From positions 52,569 through 116,568 of the IMG/VR virus record IMGVR_UViG_3300032770_000009: a DNA stretch of 64,000 nucleotides; one strand, 5' to 3'. The position numbers and the translations under genes were made by a program. This document shows, piece by piece, positions 52,263 through 62,030 of this stretch; positions within the stretch are counted from its first letter, which is position 1; every line of letters begins with the position of its first letter. The notes below the pieces were generated by a model. The model saw only the letters and a program-made list of their open reading frames with translations. It ran no database searches and was not told where the DNA came from. Origin of the DNA: a virus.

Positions 52263-52601
52263 TCACATAGTTACCGGGTACAGACCTTTTTCCAGATCCA
52301 GCACCTGTATGTTATGTTCCCAGCAGTAGGAAACTTTATCTGGTCTCGTAGTAGGGTCTAGCACTATGTATATTTTTTCTCCCGGCATAGCCAGGTCGTC
52401 TAGTACGCTTGGAACTTGATTCCAGTTAGCGAAACCTGTGTCTTCAAAATCCTTCAGCACTGACAGCACTGTTTCAGAGAGCGGACCCATGATAAGCCCG
52501 GTTATGAACACAGGAAAGGTGTAAGGGGTTGCTATGTCTCTTAGAAGATCCCTAGCCGCGTTTCTTGATACGCTGCCGTCGCCATCGATGATGAATTTCA
52601 T
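52263..52601 (-). CDS. protein (112 aa), unknown
   Basis: Begins MKFIIDGDGSVSRN, an Asp-rich first strand like that of some nucleotide- or HAD-related folds, with VFITGLIMG and IYIVLDPTTRP following. First gene after the promoter at 52632-52660. No firm family. Confidence 0.65.
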   Translation of the reverse strand: MKFIIDGDGSVSRNAARDLLRDIATPYTFPVFITGLIMGPLSETVLSVLKDFEDTGFANWNQVPSVLDDLAMPGEKIYIVLDPTTRPDKVSYCWEHNIQVLDLEKGLYPVTM

Positions 52602-52631
52602 TTCGTCCCTCCTCGCTGGTTGACAGATGCC

Positions 52632-52660
52632 ACCCTAGCATGAGCAGGGACGATTGTCAA
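52632..52660 (-). promoter_or_regulatory. promoter of replication unit
   Basis: Minus strand TTGACA (52655-52660), 17 bp, TAGGGT (52632-52637), preceded by ATGTCCGTT. Drives the leftward run of small genes and replication genes below 52601. Confidence 0.75.
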
Positions 52661-52705
52661 ACGGACATCAGGGGACAAACTAGGACATGGCCAGGAAGGG
52701 ACCAA

Positions 52706-52783
52706 ACAGCCACGCTGAGAGCCTTAAGAGTCTGACCCTTCTCCTGACACCTAAAGCTGGAGAAAATCCGTTAGCGTGGCTGT
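52706..52783 (-). terminator. long inverted repeat after tail genes
   Basis: ACAGCCACGCT (52706-52716) is complementary to AGCGTGGCTGT (52773-52783); an inner hairpin TTCTCC/GGAGAA sits at 52739-52764. It lies 21 bp past the stop of the tail gene at 52804. Likely a terminator or structured 3' RNA. Confidence 0.55.
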
Positions 52784-52803
52784 CCGCCTCGTACAGATAC
52801 CCT

Positions 52804-54540
52804 CTACTCGATAGGAGGCACTGAGTAGACAGGATTAGTGTATGAAATGCCTAGTGGCGTGTGTCTTGCCAGTACATTGTTAACCGCTTGCTGTCTTACT
52901 GCCATCTGTGCGTAGTAGTAACTTCTAGACAAACCGGCTGAGTCCTGAACTGCATCCCATGTGTAGTTAATTCCTGTAGAGCCGTCGAAATACCCCTGTA
53001 GTATCTCTCCTTGCTCAACTAGTACAGCGTCGATCCACATGTGAGTAGGATAACTAACGTCACCAGCAGAGACAGATGTTATCTGTAATGTTTCGCTGTC
53101 GCCTGATGCTGTGAAAGTAACATAGATTCTGTACCATGTGTTTGTAGGAAGGTCAGATGTTGGATTGAACCCACCATAAGGGCCGCCGCCGTAACCATCG
53201 AAACTATAGCCCGTACCTCCAGTAGACTGGATAGAAGTAGATCCGTTGCCTATGTCAAGCACTATGTTATTCAGTCCGTGTCCGGATTTAACGTAAGCAG
53301 ATGCTATATAGTTAAACCCTGGAAGCAGATCCGGTATTGTTATCTGTGCTCCGTCGAAGTCAGCGTTAATAGTGACATTGCAAGAGTAGTTTCCTGCTGT
53401 TAATATTGTCTCGTCGTATACTGCTATATCTCCTACTGTAACTGTATTATCTCTAGCTAATGTAGCTGAACCTATAGCTGACCAGTAAGCTGTAGAAACC
53501 TCAAATGACGGATTGTTAACAAAGTTAATTCTGTCAGCTACTATGATCGAATGTATAGTCCTAGGATTATCAAAGACAGGCGGAGTATTTCCTCCTACTA
53601 TAGGTGCTATACCCGCATACACTTTAGTAACTTGAGCGAAATCATTTTGCGGAGCACTCTGGAAATCCCATCCAAGTGCGGCGAATGCTGCTCTGCGATA
53701 CAGAACGTCACCGTTAGATACCAGGTAATCGTATGGAGGTACAAACGTAGCCCATGACTGCTGCCATGTTCCGCTCATAGTTATGCCTGCGTTGTTCCAT
53801 GATACATATGACTGAGCAGGATCAGGATCAGTTAACGCCGCTACAGCAAAATCTTTTATCGCACTTAAAGGACCAGCAGCGCCGGTAAATACTACAGGAC
53901 TGTAAGTATGCTGCGATGTAGGTAAGGGATCTGCTGCGAATGCTTCTCCGACATCAAGTATGTTAACTTTCGCTGTAGCCGTGTGCTGTATAGAAGTAGC
54001 TTTTATGGGATTCTCATACAAACACCACGATATACCAAAGAAATCTTCATTCCAGAAACATCCGTCTTGGTCGCCGTCACAATACGGATGACAAGGAGAA
54101 GTGTCTTCTACCTGGCAGCCTGTGTAATGAAACTGACACTCTTGTATAGTGGTTGCTTCTAGATGTAATTCAACTTCATTGCCGCCGAAGAACGCAATGT
54201 CCTGAATAATTACGCGGTTCCATGTTTCAGTCAGTGTTATGTGCTGAACGCCCACAACGTTACCGTCAGCGTATACATAAGCCGTTATAGTTCCAGTGCC
54301 GCTGACGAAACATGACGCTGAACCTGTGCAGTCTTCTGGTATAGTTACCGAGCCTGTTTTAACTCCTTCTCCTGACACTTTGCCTGGACATGTGACAAGA
54401 GCTGACGCGGTACCGTACAGAATATTAGACACGTCAAGGTTGACAATAGTTTCCGCTGTCTTAGCCGCTACTCCTGCTAATCCGTTTTGAAAAGCAGGAT
54501 TAGAATGAAAATTATTTGTATAGTTTCCGTTGAATGTCAT
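52804..54540 (-). CDS. tail protein with jelly-roll modules (578 aa)
   Basis: Two carbohydrate-binding-like (CBM4/9 style) beta-sandwich modules: around 1-190 and around 330-510, the latter starting NPSFEVSTAYWSAIGSATLARD and ending with a WIDAVLVEQG strand. Ends in repeated Tyr/Gly stretches. Probably a distal tail or adsorption protein of the baseplate. Confidence 0.65.
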   Translation of the reverse strand: MTFNGNYTNNFHSNPAFQNGLAGVAAKTAETIVNLDVSNILYGTASALVTCPGKVSGEGVKTGSVTIPEDCTGSASCFVSGTGTITAYVYADGNVVGVQHITLTETWNRVIIQDIAFFGGNEVELHLEATTIQECQFHYTGCQVEDTSPCHPYCDGDQDGCFWNEDFFGISWCLYENPIKATSIQHTATAKVNILDVGEAFAADPLPTSQHTYSPVVFTGAAGPLSAIKDFAVAALTDPDPAQSYVSWNNAGITMSGTWQQSWATFVPPYDYLVSNGDVLYRRAAFAALGWDFQSAPQNDFAQVTKVYAGIAPIVGGNTPPVFDNPRTIHSIIVADRINFVNNPSFEVSTAYWSAIGSATLARDNTVTVGDIAVYDETILTAGNYSCNVTINADFDGAQITIPDLLPGFNYIASAYVKSGHGLNNIVLDIGNGSTSIQSTGGTGYSFDGYGGGPYGGFNPTSDLPTNTWYRIYVTFTASGDSETLQITSVSAGDVSYPTHMWIDAVLVEQGEILQGYFDGSTGINYTWDAVQDSAGLSRSYYYAQMAVRQQAVNNVLARHTPLGISYTNPVYSVPPIE

Positions 54541-54544
54541 TTAG

Positions 54545-56638
54545 TTAGCTCCCGTAATCAGCGCCGTAAAGTGAGGTGTATTCATCAGGTGAAGTAAGTC
54601 CGGTTAGCTGCTCATATGCTATACCGAATGACGTCTGGGTACTATTGAATGAAGTAGAAGAAGACAAAACTGAAACTCCGTTTCTATAAACGGTGATGAT
54701 GTTACCGTTTAAAGTTACTACCATTCTGTCACCAGCAACAAAAGGTGTTGAGTAGTTTCCTATAACAGAGAAAGTACCGGCATTATTTTCCACTAACTCA
54801 GTCATCGTAGCTTCAAGATAACTGGTGGCAGAAGCGTATCTTAGTATTAAGCCAGTTACCCATTCAGCGGTAGGATTTGTGACAAATGTTATTCCTGCTT
54901 GTGCATTTGCTGATCCTGTATTTACAACAGCTATACTTCTGGCTGCTTGATTAGACGGGTAAGCACATCCGTTAGCATAAGGAGATACAGTAAAGTTTCC
55001 TGTTGCTACAGTCCAGTTGTAAACTCCGTCGTCTAAAGCTGTATAAGAAGAAAGTTGCTCTCCTACTCCTGTAACAAATGAATCGAATGCTACTCCATTA
55101 GGAAGCGATGGTTCAGTCCCGTTGTTTTTTGCGAATATCCTTGTTATAAAGTTGCCGCTTGTGTCGAACCATTCTATAAAAGGAACAACTGTGAGAGAAG
55201 ACCCTTTTACATATGCAGAGCTTACAATTCTAAGTCTCTGATTGTAATTCAGCGGCTCCCAGTCAAGGCTGTTAGTACCTGGAGATGCATAAGGAGGAAC
55301 TGAATTTTCAGATGTTCTTAATGCCATGAACGGCTGGTTATTGTACAGCACTATTTCTTGAGGGTAGTAAGTTACAGTGCTGTCCCATTCCTTAGCTGTA
55401 AGTACAGACGGCACAGGTATACCGTCAGCTATGGCCTGATACGGATCTGGATACGTTTGTGTCATGACAGACGGAGTTCTTGAAACAGATCGTGCCCACA
55501 TGTCACTAGTAGAAGCATTTATATTCTTAACTTGCAGTGCGTTGGCATTGTTATGCAGTGTAGCTATCGGATCTTGAACACCTATAACTTCTGTCAGGCC
55601 GCCAGCAGGTAGTAAGGAGTTAGGGGTTAGGGTATAAATACCTTCCCATGTGTCTACGCCTCCGGTTACAGAGTTGTTAAGGACTGTACTTGTTACTGCC
55701 TGCTGTACTTGCCACCATGTATTAGAAGATGTGCTTCCAGATGGTGCCTGACCGTAATTAGTTCCGTTAATACATATGTAAATATAGTCATTGTAAGTTA
55801 TGAGTTCGTTAATATTATAGTTAAGATACGGACTCCAGTCACCAGGTACAGGGTCTTCAAAGAATGACTGGTCATTTGACAGCATCAAATTAGGACCGAT
55901 CCACAAGTTAGCATTATAGCCGGTAAGAGCAGACAGCTCTGTCATCAGCCCTTGTAGTGTTCCTTTAGTTTTATTTATAACGGCGTTATAGAACACAGCC
56001 TTTCGCAAGGTGTACGGAGAGACAGCAGGATTGATATCAAGACCAAGCTCAGCAGCTAAATTGTACAGATCATCCAAAGGTATATTTATCGCGTCATTGA
56101 AATTCTGATATGTGTCGTACTGGGTACGCAGATAGTCTATTCCCCATCCGAATACAGCCATAAATGAGTTAAGAAATAAATTACCTGTTGGGTTAGCTTG
56201 CAGTTCGTCAGTATTGTTAGCTAAATTGACATAGAAATTAGGTATGAGATTCAGCATAGACGAAGCCGAATCATAATTCCTGAGCATTAAACATGCTGTA
56301 TTTCCAGCGGCAACCCATAAGTTGTCAATATCATTAACTTGTACAAAAAATCCATAGTAATGATAAGCACCCGGTGTTATATTTATATCCGAATAAGCTG
56401 TACCGGGAAATCCTGAAGCTGAATCTATAACTACAGATCCGTCATCTTGGTCCGTAGGGTATCCATTCATGTTTTTAACAAGACGCCATGCCGTTATAGT
56501 TCCAGATGGCCTGACCCACGATAGATTTATAGTACCGTAGTCATGCGGAACAGCAGTAAACGGATCAACCGAAAACTGCGGTGGTGCTGTGAATCCGTAA
56601 ACTTGCTGGCCATAAATCGAAATCCCATATATGGCCAT
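54545..56638 (-). CDS. large tail/baseplate protein, gpI-like N-terminal half (697 aa)
   Basis: N-terminal FN3-like domain (SVDPFTAVPHDYGTINLSWVRP), a helical middle with IDYLRTQYDTYQNFNDAI and LAAELGLDINPAVSPYTLRKAVFYNAVIN, the pattern of P2 gpI-type tail proteins that link baseplate wedges, then beta-rich C-terminal modules. Follows the baseplate set in order. Confidence 0.65.
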   Translation of the reverse strand: MAIYGISIYGQQVYGFTAPPQFSVDPFTAVPHDYGTINLSWVRPSGTITAWRLVKNMNGYPTDQDDGSVVIDSASGFPGTAYSDINITPGAYHYYGFFVQVNDIDNLWVAAGNTACLMLRNYDSASSMLNLIPNFYVNLANNTDELQANPTGNLFLNSFMAVFGWGIDYLRTQYDTYQNFNDAINIPLDDLYNLAAELGLDINPAVSPYTLRKAVFYNAVINKTKGTLQGLMTELSALTGYNANLWIGPNLMLSNDQSFFEDPVPGDWSPYLNYNINELITYNDYIYICINGTNYGQAPSGSTSSNTWWQVQQAVTSTVLNNSVTGGVDTWEGIYTLTPNSLLPAGGLTEVIGVQDPIATLHNNANALQVKNINASTSDMWARSVSRTPSVMTQTYPDPYQAIADGIPVPSVLTAKEWDSTVTYYPQEIVLYNNQPFMALRTSENSVPPYASPGTNSLDWEPLNYNQRLRIVSSAYVKGSSLTVVPFIEWFDTSGNFITRIFAKNNGTEPSLPNGVAFDSFVTGVGEQLSSYTALDDGVYNWTVATGNFTVSPYANGCAYPSNQAARSIAVVNTGSANAQAGITFVTNPTAEWVTGLILRYASATSYLEATMTELVENNAGTFSVIGNYSTPFVAGDRMVVTLNGNIITVYRNGVSVLSSSTSFNSTQTSFGIAYEQLTGLTSPDEYTSLYGADYGS

Positions 56639-56712
56639 TCTACCACTTGACCAATCCGTAAATCTCTGATAGTATGTCTACATCAGATGAACTGCTAGAG
56701 AAGGGCTGTAAC

Positions 56713-57207
56713 ATGAAAACCTCTTGGAGAGAAGAACTGGCTTGGTCTGCTGGATTCTACGACGGAGAAGGAAATGCTAGACTGACTCATGGTGTGAATG
56801 ACTACGGACAAATGAGTATAAATCAAGTTAATGTCCTACCTTTAAAAAGATTCCAAGCCGCTGTACTTGGGCTCGGCCGGATAAACGGTCCATACAAACA
56901 CGGGGAATGGCAAGATATTTACACATGGCGAGTCAGCTCATTCCAAGACGTACAAGCTGTAGCTGTAATGTTATGGCCATTTTTAGAAGAAGTAAAAAAG
57001 AACCAGCTAAAGCCTGTATTAGAAAACATGCATTTCAGTCCGCCAACTTGGAAATCAGGAGAATCATTAGAAGGTATAACTTGTAAACGCGGACATCCTG
57101 CTTCAGTATATCGCACCAAATGGGGACAGTGCCGTGCATGTATGACGCTTTCTGATAGGGAGCGTCGTCCGCTTAAAGGAAATAAGTTAAAATATCCTGA
57201 CATTTAG
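56713..57207 (+). CDS. LAGLIDADG homing endonuclease on opposite strand
   Basis: Start at 56713 with AGAAGGG upstream. 164 aa with WSAGFYDGEGNARL (a LAGLIDADG-1 motif), LPLKRFQAAVLGLGRI and a C-terminal zinc CKRGHPASV...CRACM. It stands alone on the plus strand between two minus-strand tail genes: a typical free-standing homing insertion. Confidence 0.8.
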   Translation: MKTSWREELAWSAGFYDGEGNARLTHGVNDYGQMSINQVNVLPLKRFQAAVLGLGRINGPYKHGEWQDIYTWRVSSFQDVQAVAVMLWPFLEEVKKNQLKPVLENMHFSPPTWKSGESLEGITCKRGHPASVYRTKWGQCRACMTLSDRERRPLKGNKLKYPDI

Positions 57208-57208
57208 A

Positions 57209-57961
57209 TTAACCACTTACGAAAGTTACAGTTGACGGTAGAGTCCTCAGCAGTACACCCTTAAGATTTATCTGCGGAACAGTGATGTTAGCGTGGCCGG
57301 TTCCGTTCTCAAGGTAAATAGAGATTCTGTCACCTGCGTGAAGAAGACCTTCAAAGTTAGTTCTAGTTGTAAACTGACGCTTGCCGTACTGATAGTATCT
57401 TGGGGTCTGTGTTGACTGCTGAACTGGAGATCCGTTAGGAGCATATACAAGACCTGTAACGTTTCCTGAGAACTGGCAGTCAAATACATGATCGTGTAAT
57501 ACGTTCGACGCTCCGTTAAGACAGCAGGAATGGTGAAGATAGCCTGTGTTGTACCAAGACCATGTAGCTATCGAACTAATAGCCCACCATCCATCGGCTG
57601 GAATAGTTATATCTGTTCCGTTATAGCATGAGTAAGGATCTAAGTTTGTCTTAAACGGACATAAAACACCAGCGGAATTATATGTTACCGGCACAGAATT
57701 CGCTATCAGTGAAACATAAGGAAGTGATTCTCCTGTCATCGCAGCAGAGATACGTGACGACACGGAAGAATAAGTTATAGGAGTTTGTCCTCCTATACCT
57801 GGCTCTGTCTGAGGATTAGTTCCCAGTATAGTTTCTATAGATTCTACTTCTGCTACTGTAGAGTTTATATCGTTGGCGAAATCGATATTTACGTTGTCAA
57901 CTCTGTCAGTCCACGGAAATACTCCTGACGGATAAACCGGCTGGATATTTGATAAGGCCAT
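57209..57961 (-). CDS. tail protein with C1q/TNF-like jelly roll (250 aa)
   Basis: Collagen-less C1q-like C-terminal half (about 90-250: WWAISSIATWSWYNTGYLHH, GLLHAGDRISIYLENGTG). Probably a tail fibre or tip. Ends 2 bp beyond the homing gene on the other strand. Confidence 0.6.
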   Translation of the reverse strand: MALSNIQPVYPSGVFPWTDRVDNVNIDFANDINSTVAEVESIETILGTNPQTEPGIGGQTPITYSSVSSRISAAMTGESLPYVSLIANSVPVTYNSAGVLCPFKTNLDPYSCYNGTDITIPADGWWAISSIATWSWYNTGYLHHSCCLNGASNVLHDHVFDCQFSGNVTGLVYAPNGSPVQQSTQTPRYYQYGKRQFTTRTNFEGLLHAGDRISIYLENGTGHANITVPQINLKGVLLRTLPSTVTFVSG

Positions 57962-57963
57962 TT

Positions 57964-59490
57964 TTATATGCCTCCTGATGCGGTTATGTAAATGTTACCG
58001 GCAACTGGAACTTCTGATGGCCGGAATTGAATGGGATTAGTGTTGCTCTGTATGACATCTTCTCTAGTAAATAACGGTATAACTACGTATGCGACCCCCG
58101 GCACAGACATAGCTGCTGCGTAAAGATCTGAAATATTAATTAGATCTCCGAACGTAGAGTTAGGTGGCGAAAGTACAGCCTGTAGTGCTAGTGTGACATT
58201 CTGCTGTACAACTAAACGACTGTAGTTAGGAAGAACTTGCAGTGTCATGTTATTACCCGAAGAACCAACGTCAACTTTGATAATAGCAGGAGTACCTATT
58301 GTAACTGTAGTCCCGGCTAACGTTCTAGTTGACAAATAATTCAGCAAATTAGCTTGCAAGCCTGTGTCTAGCGCTAGGTAGTTAGGTCCGAGAGCGTATA
58401 GCGTGACTGACGTAGAGTGATTAGCTACTGCCGAAACCTCTGTTACACCCTGTACGTTCAGAGACAGGGCTTCAAAGTCAGATGTGGTTATAGCTCTATT
58501 CTGCGTAGCATACGACTGAGGAGCATTAGCGCGTATCTGATCTATAGTTTCAGCATTCGCCCCGCCAGTCATGGCTGACGACTGGAATAATGTAGACGTA
58601 TCAGATGTGAACGGTACATATACACCCGGAGTATCAACTACCATAATACCAACTGATCCTGCTGGCTGGTTGCCGTTGGCTCCCACCCCTATTGTATATG
58701 TAGCATATATTATCAATCCGACACCAGGAATAAGACCGTTTATGTTGTCACCGAAGTTAACTGAGGTAATGCCGCTGCTGTTTGTTGACACACTGTAAAC
58801 CGTATCGTCTGGGCCGTATTCTATAAGATACGGAACTTGTGTCCACTGTGTAACACCTGATGATGATGACACAAATACAGACACCGATCCGTCTTCTACC
58901 CCTTTTTGAGGGATACTGAAAGACTGAGCCGCGACCCCGGTAGACACACCTAAGCTTCTCATAGTATAAGTTATACCTTGTGTCACTCCTACAGTAGCTG
59001 TTCCTCCGTTTTCAGGGACGGTTATCTCTTCGTCAGTTTGATACACAATAGGCGAGTCAGTTGTTGTATTGAACCCGGTAGATAACTGAGTACCAGCCGG
59101 TAAAGTTATAGATTGTCCTGGATTCACAGTCTGGAATGTTACTGTACCTGTAGCCGCTGAGCCGTTAGAAGGTGTGTAACCCAGAAGCTGAGCTATATTG
59201 TAAACCGATTGCAGTTGTGTTGCTGTAGGAAGATACGCTTCCTGAGATAATCTGTCACCATAAAAAGAAAGAATGTCTCCCATGTAAGCGAAAAGTTCCA
59301 CAAGCATAACACCGAAGTCCGCTTCTGATGATGTGTCCCATTCAGGAAAAATCACAGAAGCATAACTGAGCATCGATGTTACGAAGCCCACCCAGTCTTT
59401 AGATGTGTAATCTATAGCTGTTGGCGGTTGAAGAACTGAATAGAAAGATGGTTGCGGCGCTATAGATGTCTGCGCTACTTGACTAGCCAA
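57964..59490 (-). CDS. baseplate J-like protein (508 aa)
   Basis: Reads as gpJ of contractile tails: N-terminal WDTSSEADFGVMLVELFAYMGDILSFYGDRLSQEAYLPTA, then LLGYTPSNGSAATGTVTFQ; a beta-rich middle and C-terminal TRAGTTVTIGTPAI-like strands. Forms the baseplate wedge ring. Coupled to the gp25-like gene. Confidence 0.85.
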   Translation of the reverse strand: MASQVAQTSIAPQPSFYSVLQPPTAIDYTSKDWVGFVTSMLSYASVIFPEWDTSSEADFGVMLVELFAYMGDILSFYGDRLSQEAYLPTATQLQSVYNIAQLLGYTPSNGSAATGTVTFQTVNPGQSITLPAGTQLSTGFNTTTDSPIVYQTDEEITVPENGGTATVGVTQGITYTMRSLGVSTGVAAQSFSIPQKGVEDGSVSVFVSSSSGVTQWTQVPYLIEYGPDDTVYSVSTNSSGITSVNFGDNINGLIPGVGLIIYATYTIGVGANGNQPAGSVGIMVVDTPGVYVPFTSDTSTLFQSSAMTGGANAETIDQIRANAPQSYATQNRAITTSDFEALSLNVQGVTEVSAVANHSTSVTLYALGPNYLALDTGLQANLLNYLSTRTLAGTTVTIGTPAIIKVDVGSSGNNMTLQVLPNYSRLVVQQNVTLALQAVLSPPNSTFGDLINISDLYAAAMSVPGVAYVVIPLFTREDVIQSNTNPIQFRPSEVPVAGNIYITASGGI

Positions 59491-59872
59491 TTACTGTGCC
59501 TCCGACGAGTACCACCGCTGTCTTAATCGGTGTAAGTTGAGTGTTATTTGACAGAGAATAATCTATGTTAATTCTGTCTATTCCCGGTTCCTGCGATATA
59601 GACTGAACCGTTACGTTTTTTAATACTAGAGTCGGCTCCCACTTTGCAACTTGCTGCTGTATCTGAAAAGATAATACAGGCTGCTCTTTATCTATATCAG
59701 ATGCGAATAACTGAGCTGGTATATTTACACCGTAATCAGAAAGCATAACACGTTCACCGGGATATGTTCCAACTAGCGACTCCATACGGTCTTCACCTAT
59801 CTGATTAGGATCTTCAGTTGTACTTACCTGTCCGGTTGCAGTCAGCGCGAAAGGCATCGAAAAATTTGTCAT
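59483..59872 (-). CDS. baseplate wedge gp25/gpW-like protein (129 aa)
   Basis: VGTYPGERVMLSDYGVNIPAQLF and a first part with QIGEDRMESL are hallmarks of the gp25-like lysozyme-related baseplate proteins of contractile phages. Overlaps gpJ-like gene by 8 nt. Confidence 0.8.
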   Translation of the reverse strand: MTNFSMPFALTATGQVSTTEDPNQIGEDRMESLVGTYPGERVMLSDYGVNIPAQLFASDIDKEQPVLSFQIQQQVAKWEPTLVLKNVTVQSISQEPGIDRINIDYSLSNNTQLTPIKTAVVLVGGTVIG

Positions 59873-60828
59873 TACAAATCCAATGGAACGAATATATGGA
59901 AGAATATTTCCTTATTTGCTACTGATATTCCAGTTATCTGTATACTTCCTGTATTAGACACGTTTACCCAAGGAGCGGAAGCAGAATTAGAAGAAGCTAC
60001 GTTATTCCACCCTGCCGGAAAATTCATAGTACCTGTAGCTGGAATATAACCAGATGGCAGGACAAAGCAAGTGCTGTTACCTGTAGCTGTAGTGTTAATA
60101 ATATCAGCAATTATTTCTACATGATTAGAAGCAGTCAGTCTGTATTTCAATCCAACTATCCCTGAACTAGCAGCCCATGAGTTAATTAAAGTAGCCGTGT
60201 GCCATGTCTCTGATGTCAAAGCTACAGAAGAAGATGCTCCAGGCGCGGCAGCGGTAACAGTTCCGATAACGTCTGCTCCGGTAGCACTCCAGCTAACAGG
60301 AGAAACAGTGGTTCCTGTTGTTGTTGTGTAGTTAAGACTACCGCTAGCATCAGAACCAGTGCCGCCGTCTAGTGACATCCCAGATGAATCGTCACCAGAT
60401 GTTCCAGTGCCTGCCGTTATCGACTGGTTAGACCCGGTTATGGTCGGATTATTCAGTGTTCCGTTATCAATAACAGAGTCAGTTATAGTTGTGTTATTAA
60501 TAATAGGAACAGTGGGTAGTCCAGGGACAGCCGTTGTTGTATTTGTGGTAGAAGCATACAAGTACAGCGGATGATTAATATCCCCACCGAGAAACATAGC
60601 CCACACTACTTGATTCATCATTGGTATAACAGGGTCGAAACCAACAGGAACAGCCCAGTTAGACGTAGAAGTACCCAAAACTTGAGGAACTTTAAGTGTC
60701 ACACGACTCTGCTTAAGAGGATCTTGGGTTGAAACTACAGAAGCGGTGTAAATACCAAGCCACATTCTTTTGGCCTGTGTGCCAGCAGCACCTACTGACG
60801 GAGACGGGTTAAGAAATTTACCAGACAT
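59872..60828 (-). CDS. baseplate spike gpV-like protein (318 aa)
   Basis: Start at 60828 (MSGKFLNPSPS), coupled to the hub gene. An OB-like N-terminal part (WLGIYTASVVSTQDPLKQSRVTLKVPQVLG) is the gpV/gp5 spike type; C-terminal part Thr/Ser-rich with beta repeats. Confidence 0.7.
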   Translation of the reverse strand: MSGKFLNPSPSVGAAGTQAKRMWLGIYTASVVSTQDPLKQSRVTLKVPQVLGTSTSNWAVPVGFDPVIPMMNQVVWAMFLGGDINHPLYLYASTTNTTTAVPGLPTVPIINNTTITDSVIDNGTLNNPTITGSNQSITAGTGTSGDDSSGMSLDGGTGSDASGSLNYTTTTGTTVSPVSWSATGADVIGTVTAAAPGASSSVALTSETWHTATLINSWAASSGIVGLKYRLTASNHVEIIADIINTTATGNSTCFVLPSGYIPATGTMNFPAGWNNVASSNSASAPWVNVSNTGSIQITGISVANKEIFFHIFVPLDL

Positions 60829-62030
60829 TATGATAGCGCCTGTCCGCTGTAGCCTGTGTTTTCGTAGACAATATTCTGAGAAGAAGCTGTCCATAATCCT
60901 GATGATAGTGAACAACCTACAAATTCAGGAGACACAGGAGTAATTTGCTTTAAATTAAGAGTTTGTTCTGTTGTATTCTTGATCAGTGTTACATGGCATA
61001 TGTATCTGTCATAGTTAGGTATACCGGAACCTGAAGATCTCAGTACATGTTCTGCTGATGCGACAAGCCAGTTACCTGCTGACTCTGCTGGCATCTGTGC
61101 TCCTGTCAATGTTACAAGTTTTCCTGGGTACAGTAGTGTGTCACCATATAATTCTGCACTTGCTGTCTGCCAGAATTGTGACCGTCCCTGCCATGCGTTT
61201 ACTAAGTTAGCCGCTTCATCTTGTGTATCTACAGGCCACTCAACGTTAACTTGATTTATAGTAGACGTCGTACCCGAAGAATTAGTGGCTGTTACCTGGA
61301 AAGGCTGCCCAGTTTGAGGATCTAATCCGTATATAGATCTGACTGAAACTACAGAACCTGGAAGATTATCGCCCTTCATCATAGTAAAGTTACGTATAGT
61401 GTCTTTATAAGTAAAGTTTTTATCCATATAAAATGACGGTACAGCTTGGCTTGTGCTTCCCTGTATCGCTACTGAAGGATCTATGAAGTAAAGTGTACCG
61501 CCGCTAACCCAGAAACGGTAGCCTATCTTGTCAGCCATTCGGTTAAGGAATTTAAAATCAGATTCGTTAGCCTGAATTTCTGATGGCAGCACCCACGACG
61601 ATGTGGTAAGCACAGATCTGAAACCGTATGTTGAAGCTATAGTCTTAGCCATATACGTACCTGATACTTGCCCCCATGATTTAGTAGTATCAGAATTCAT
61701 AGGCTTAGAAGTTCCAATACAAGTATAAGTTATCTGTAAATTTTTTGTACCTGAATCTGCGTTGGCATCAATAGTATGATGATTAACATAACCGTACCAT
61801 GTCTGGGTGGAACCGTTGAATCCCCACACCACTCTGATAGGTGAATTATCAGCCCATATCTGAGCTGCTGTCAAATTAAGTCCACGGTAGTATTCAAATC
61901 TTGCTATGAAAATATCGTGCTGACCCCACTCAAAATTAAACTCTATATCCATAGGAGGGTAAGTAAACTGCTGCTCATTCACAAATATCTGATAAACAAC
62001 TGGCTGCACTTGCTGAGAGACACTGACCAT
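60828..62030 (-). CDS. tail hub gpD-like protein (400 aa)
   Basis: Beta-rich N-terminus, then GYRFWVSGGTLYFIDP and QVTATNSSG...WQGRSQFWQTASAELYGDTLLYPGKLVTLTG: the gpD/VgrG/gp27-type hub pattern. Forms the trimeric hub above the spike. Confidence 0.75.
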   Translation of the reverse strand: MVSVSQQVQPVVYQIFVNEQQFTYPPMDIEFNFEWGQHDIFIARFEYYRGLNLTAAQIWADNSPIRVVWGFNGSTQTWYGYVNHHTIDANADSGTKNLQITYTCIGTSKPMNSDTTKSWGQVSGTYMAKTIASTYGFRSVLTTSSWVLPSEIQANESDFKFLNRMADKIGYRFWVSGGTLYFIDPSVAIQGSTSQAVPSFYMDKNFTYKDTIRNFTMMKGDNLPGSVVSVRSIYGLDPQTGQPFQVTATNSSGTTSTINQVNVEWPVDTQDEAANLVNAWQGRSQFWQTASAELYGDTLLYPGKLVTLTGAQMPAESAGNWLVASAEHVLRSSGSGIPNYDRYICHVTLIKNTTEQTLNLKQITPVSPEFVGCSLSSGLWTASSQNIVYENTGYSGQALS

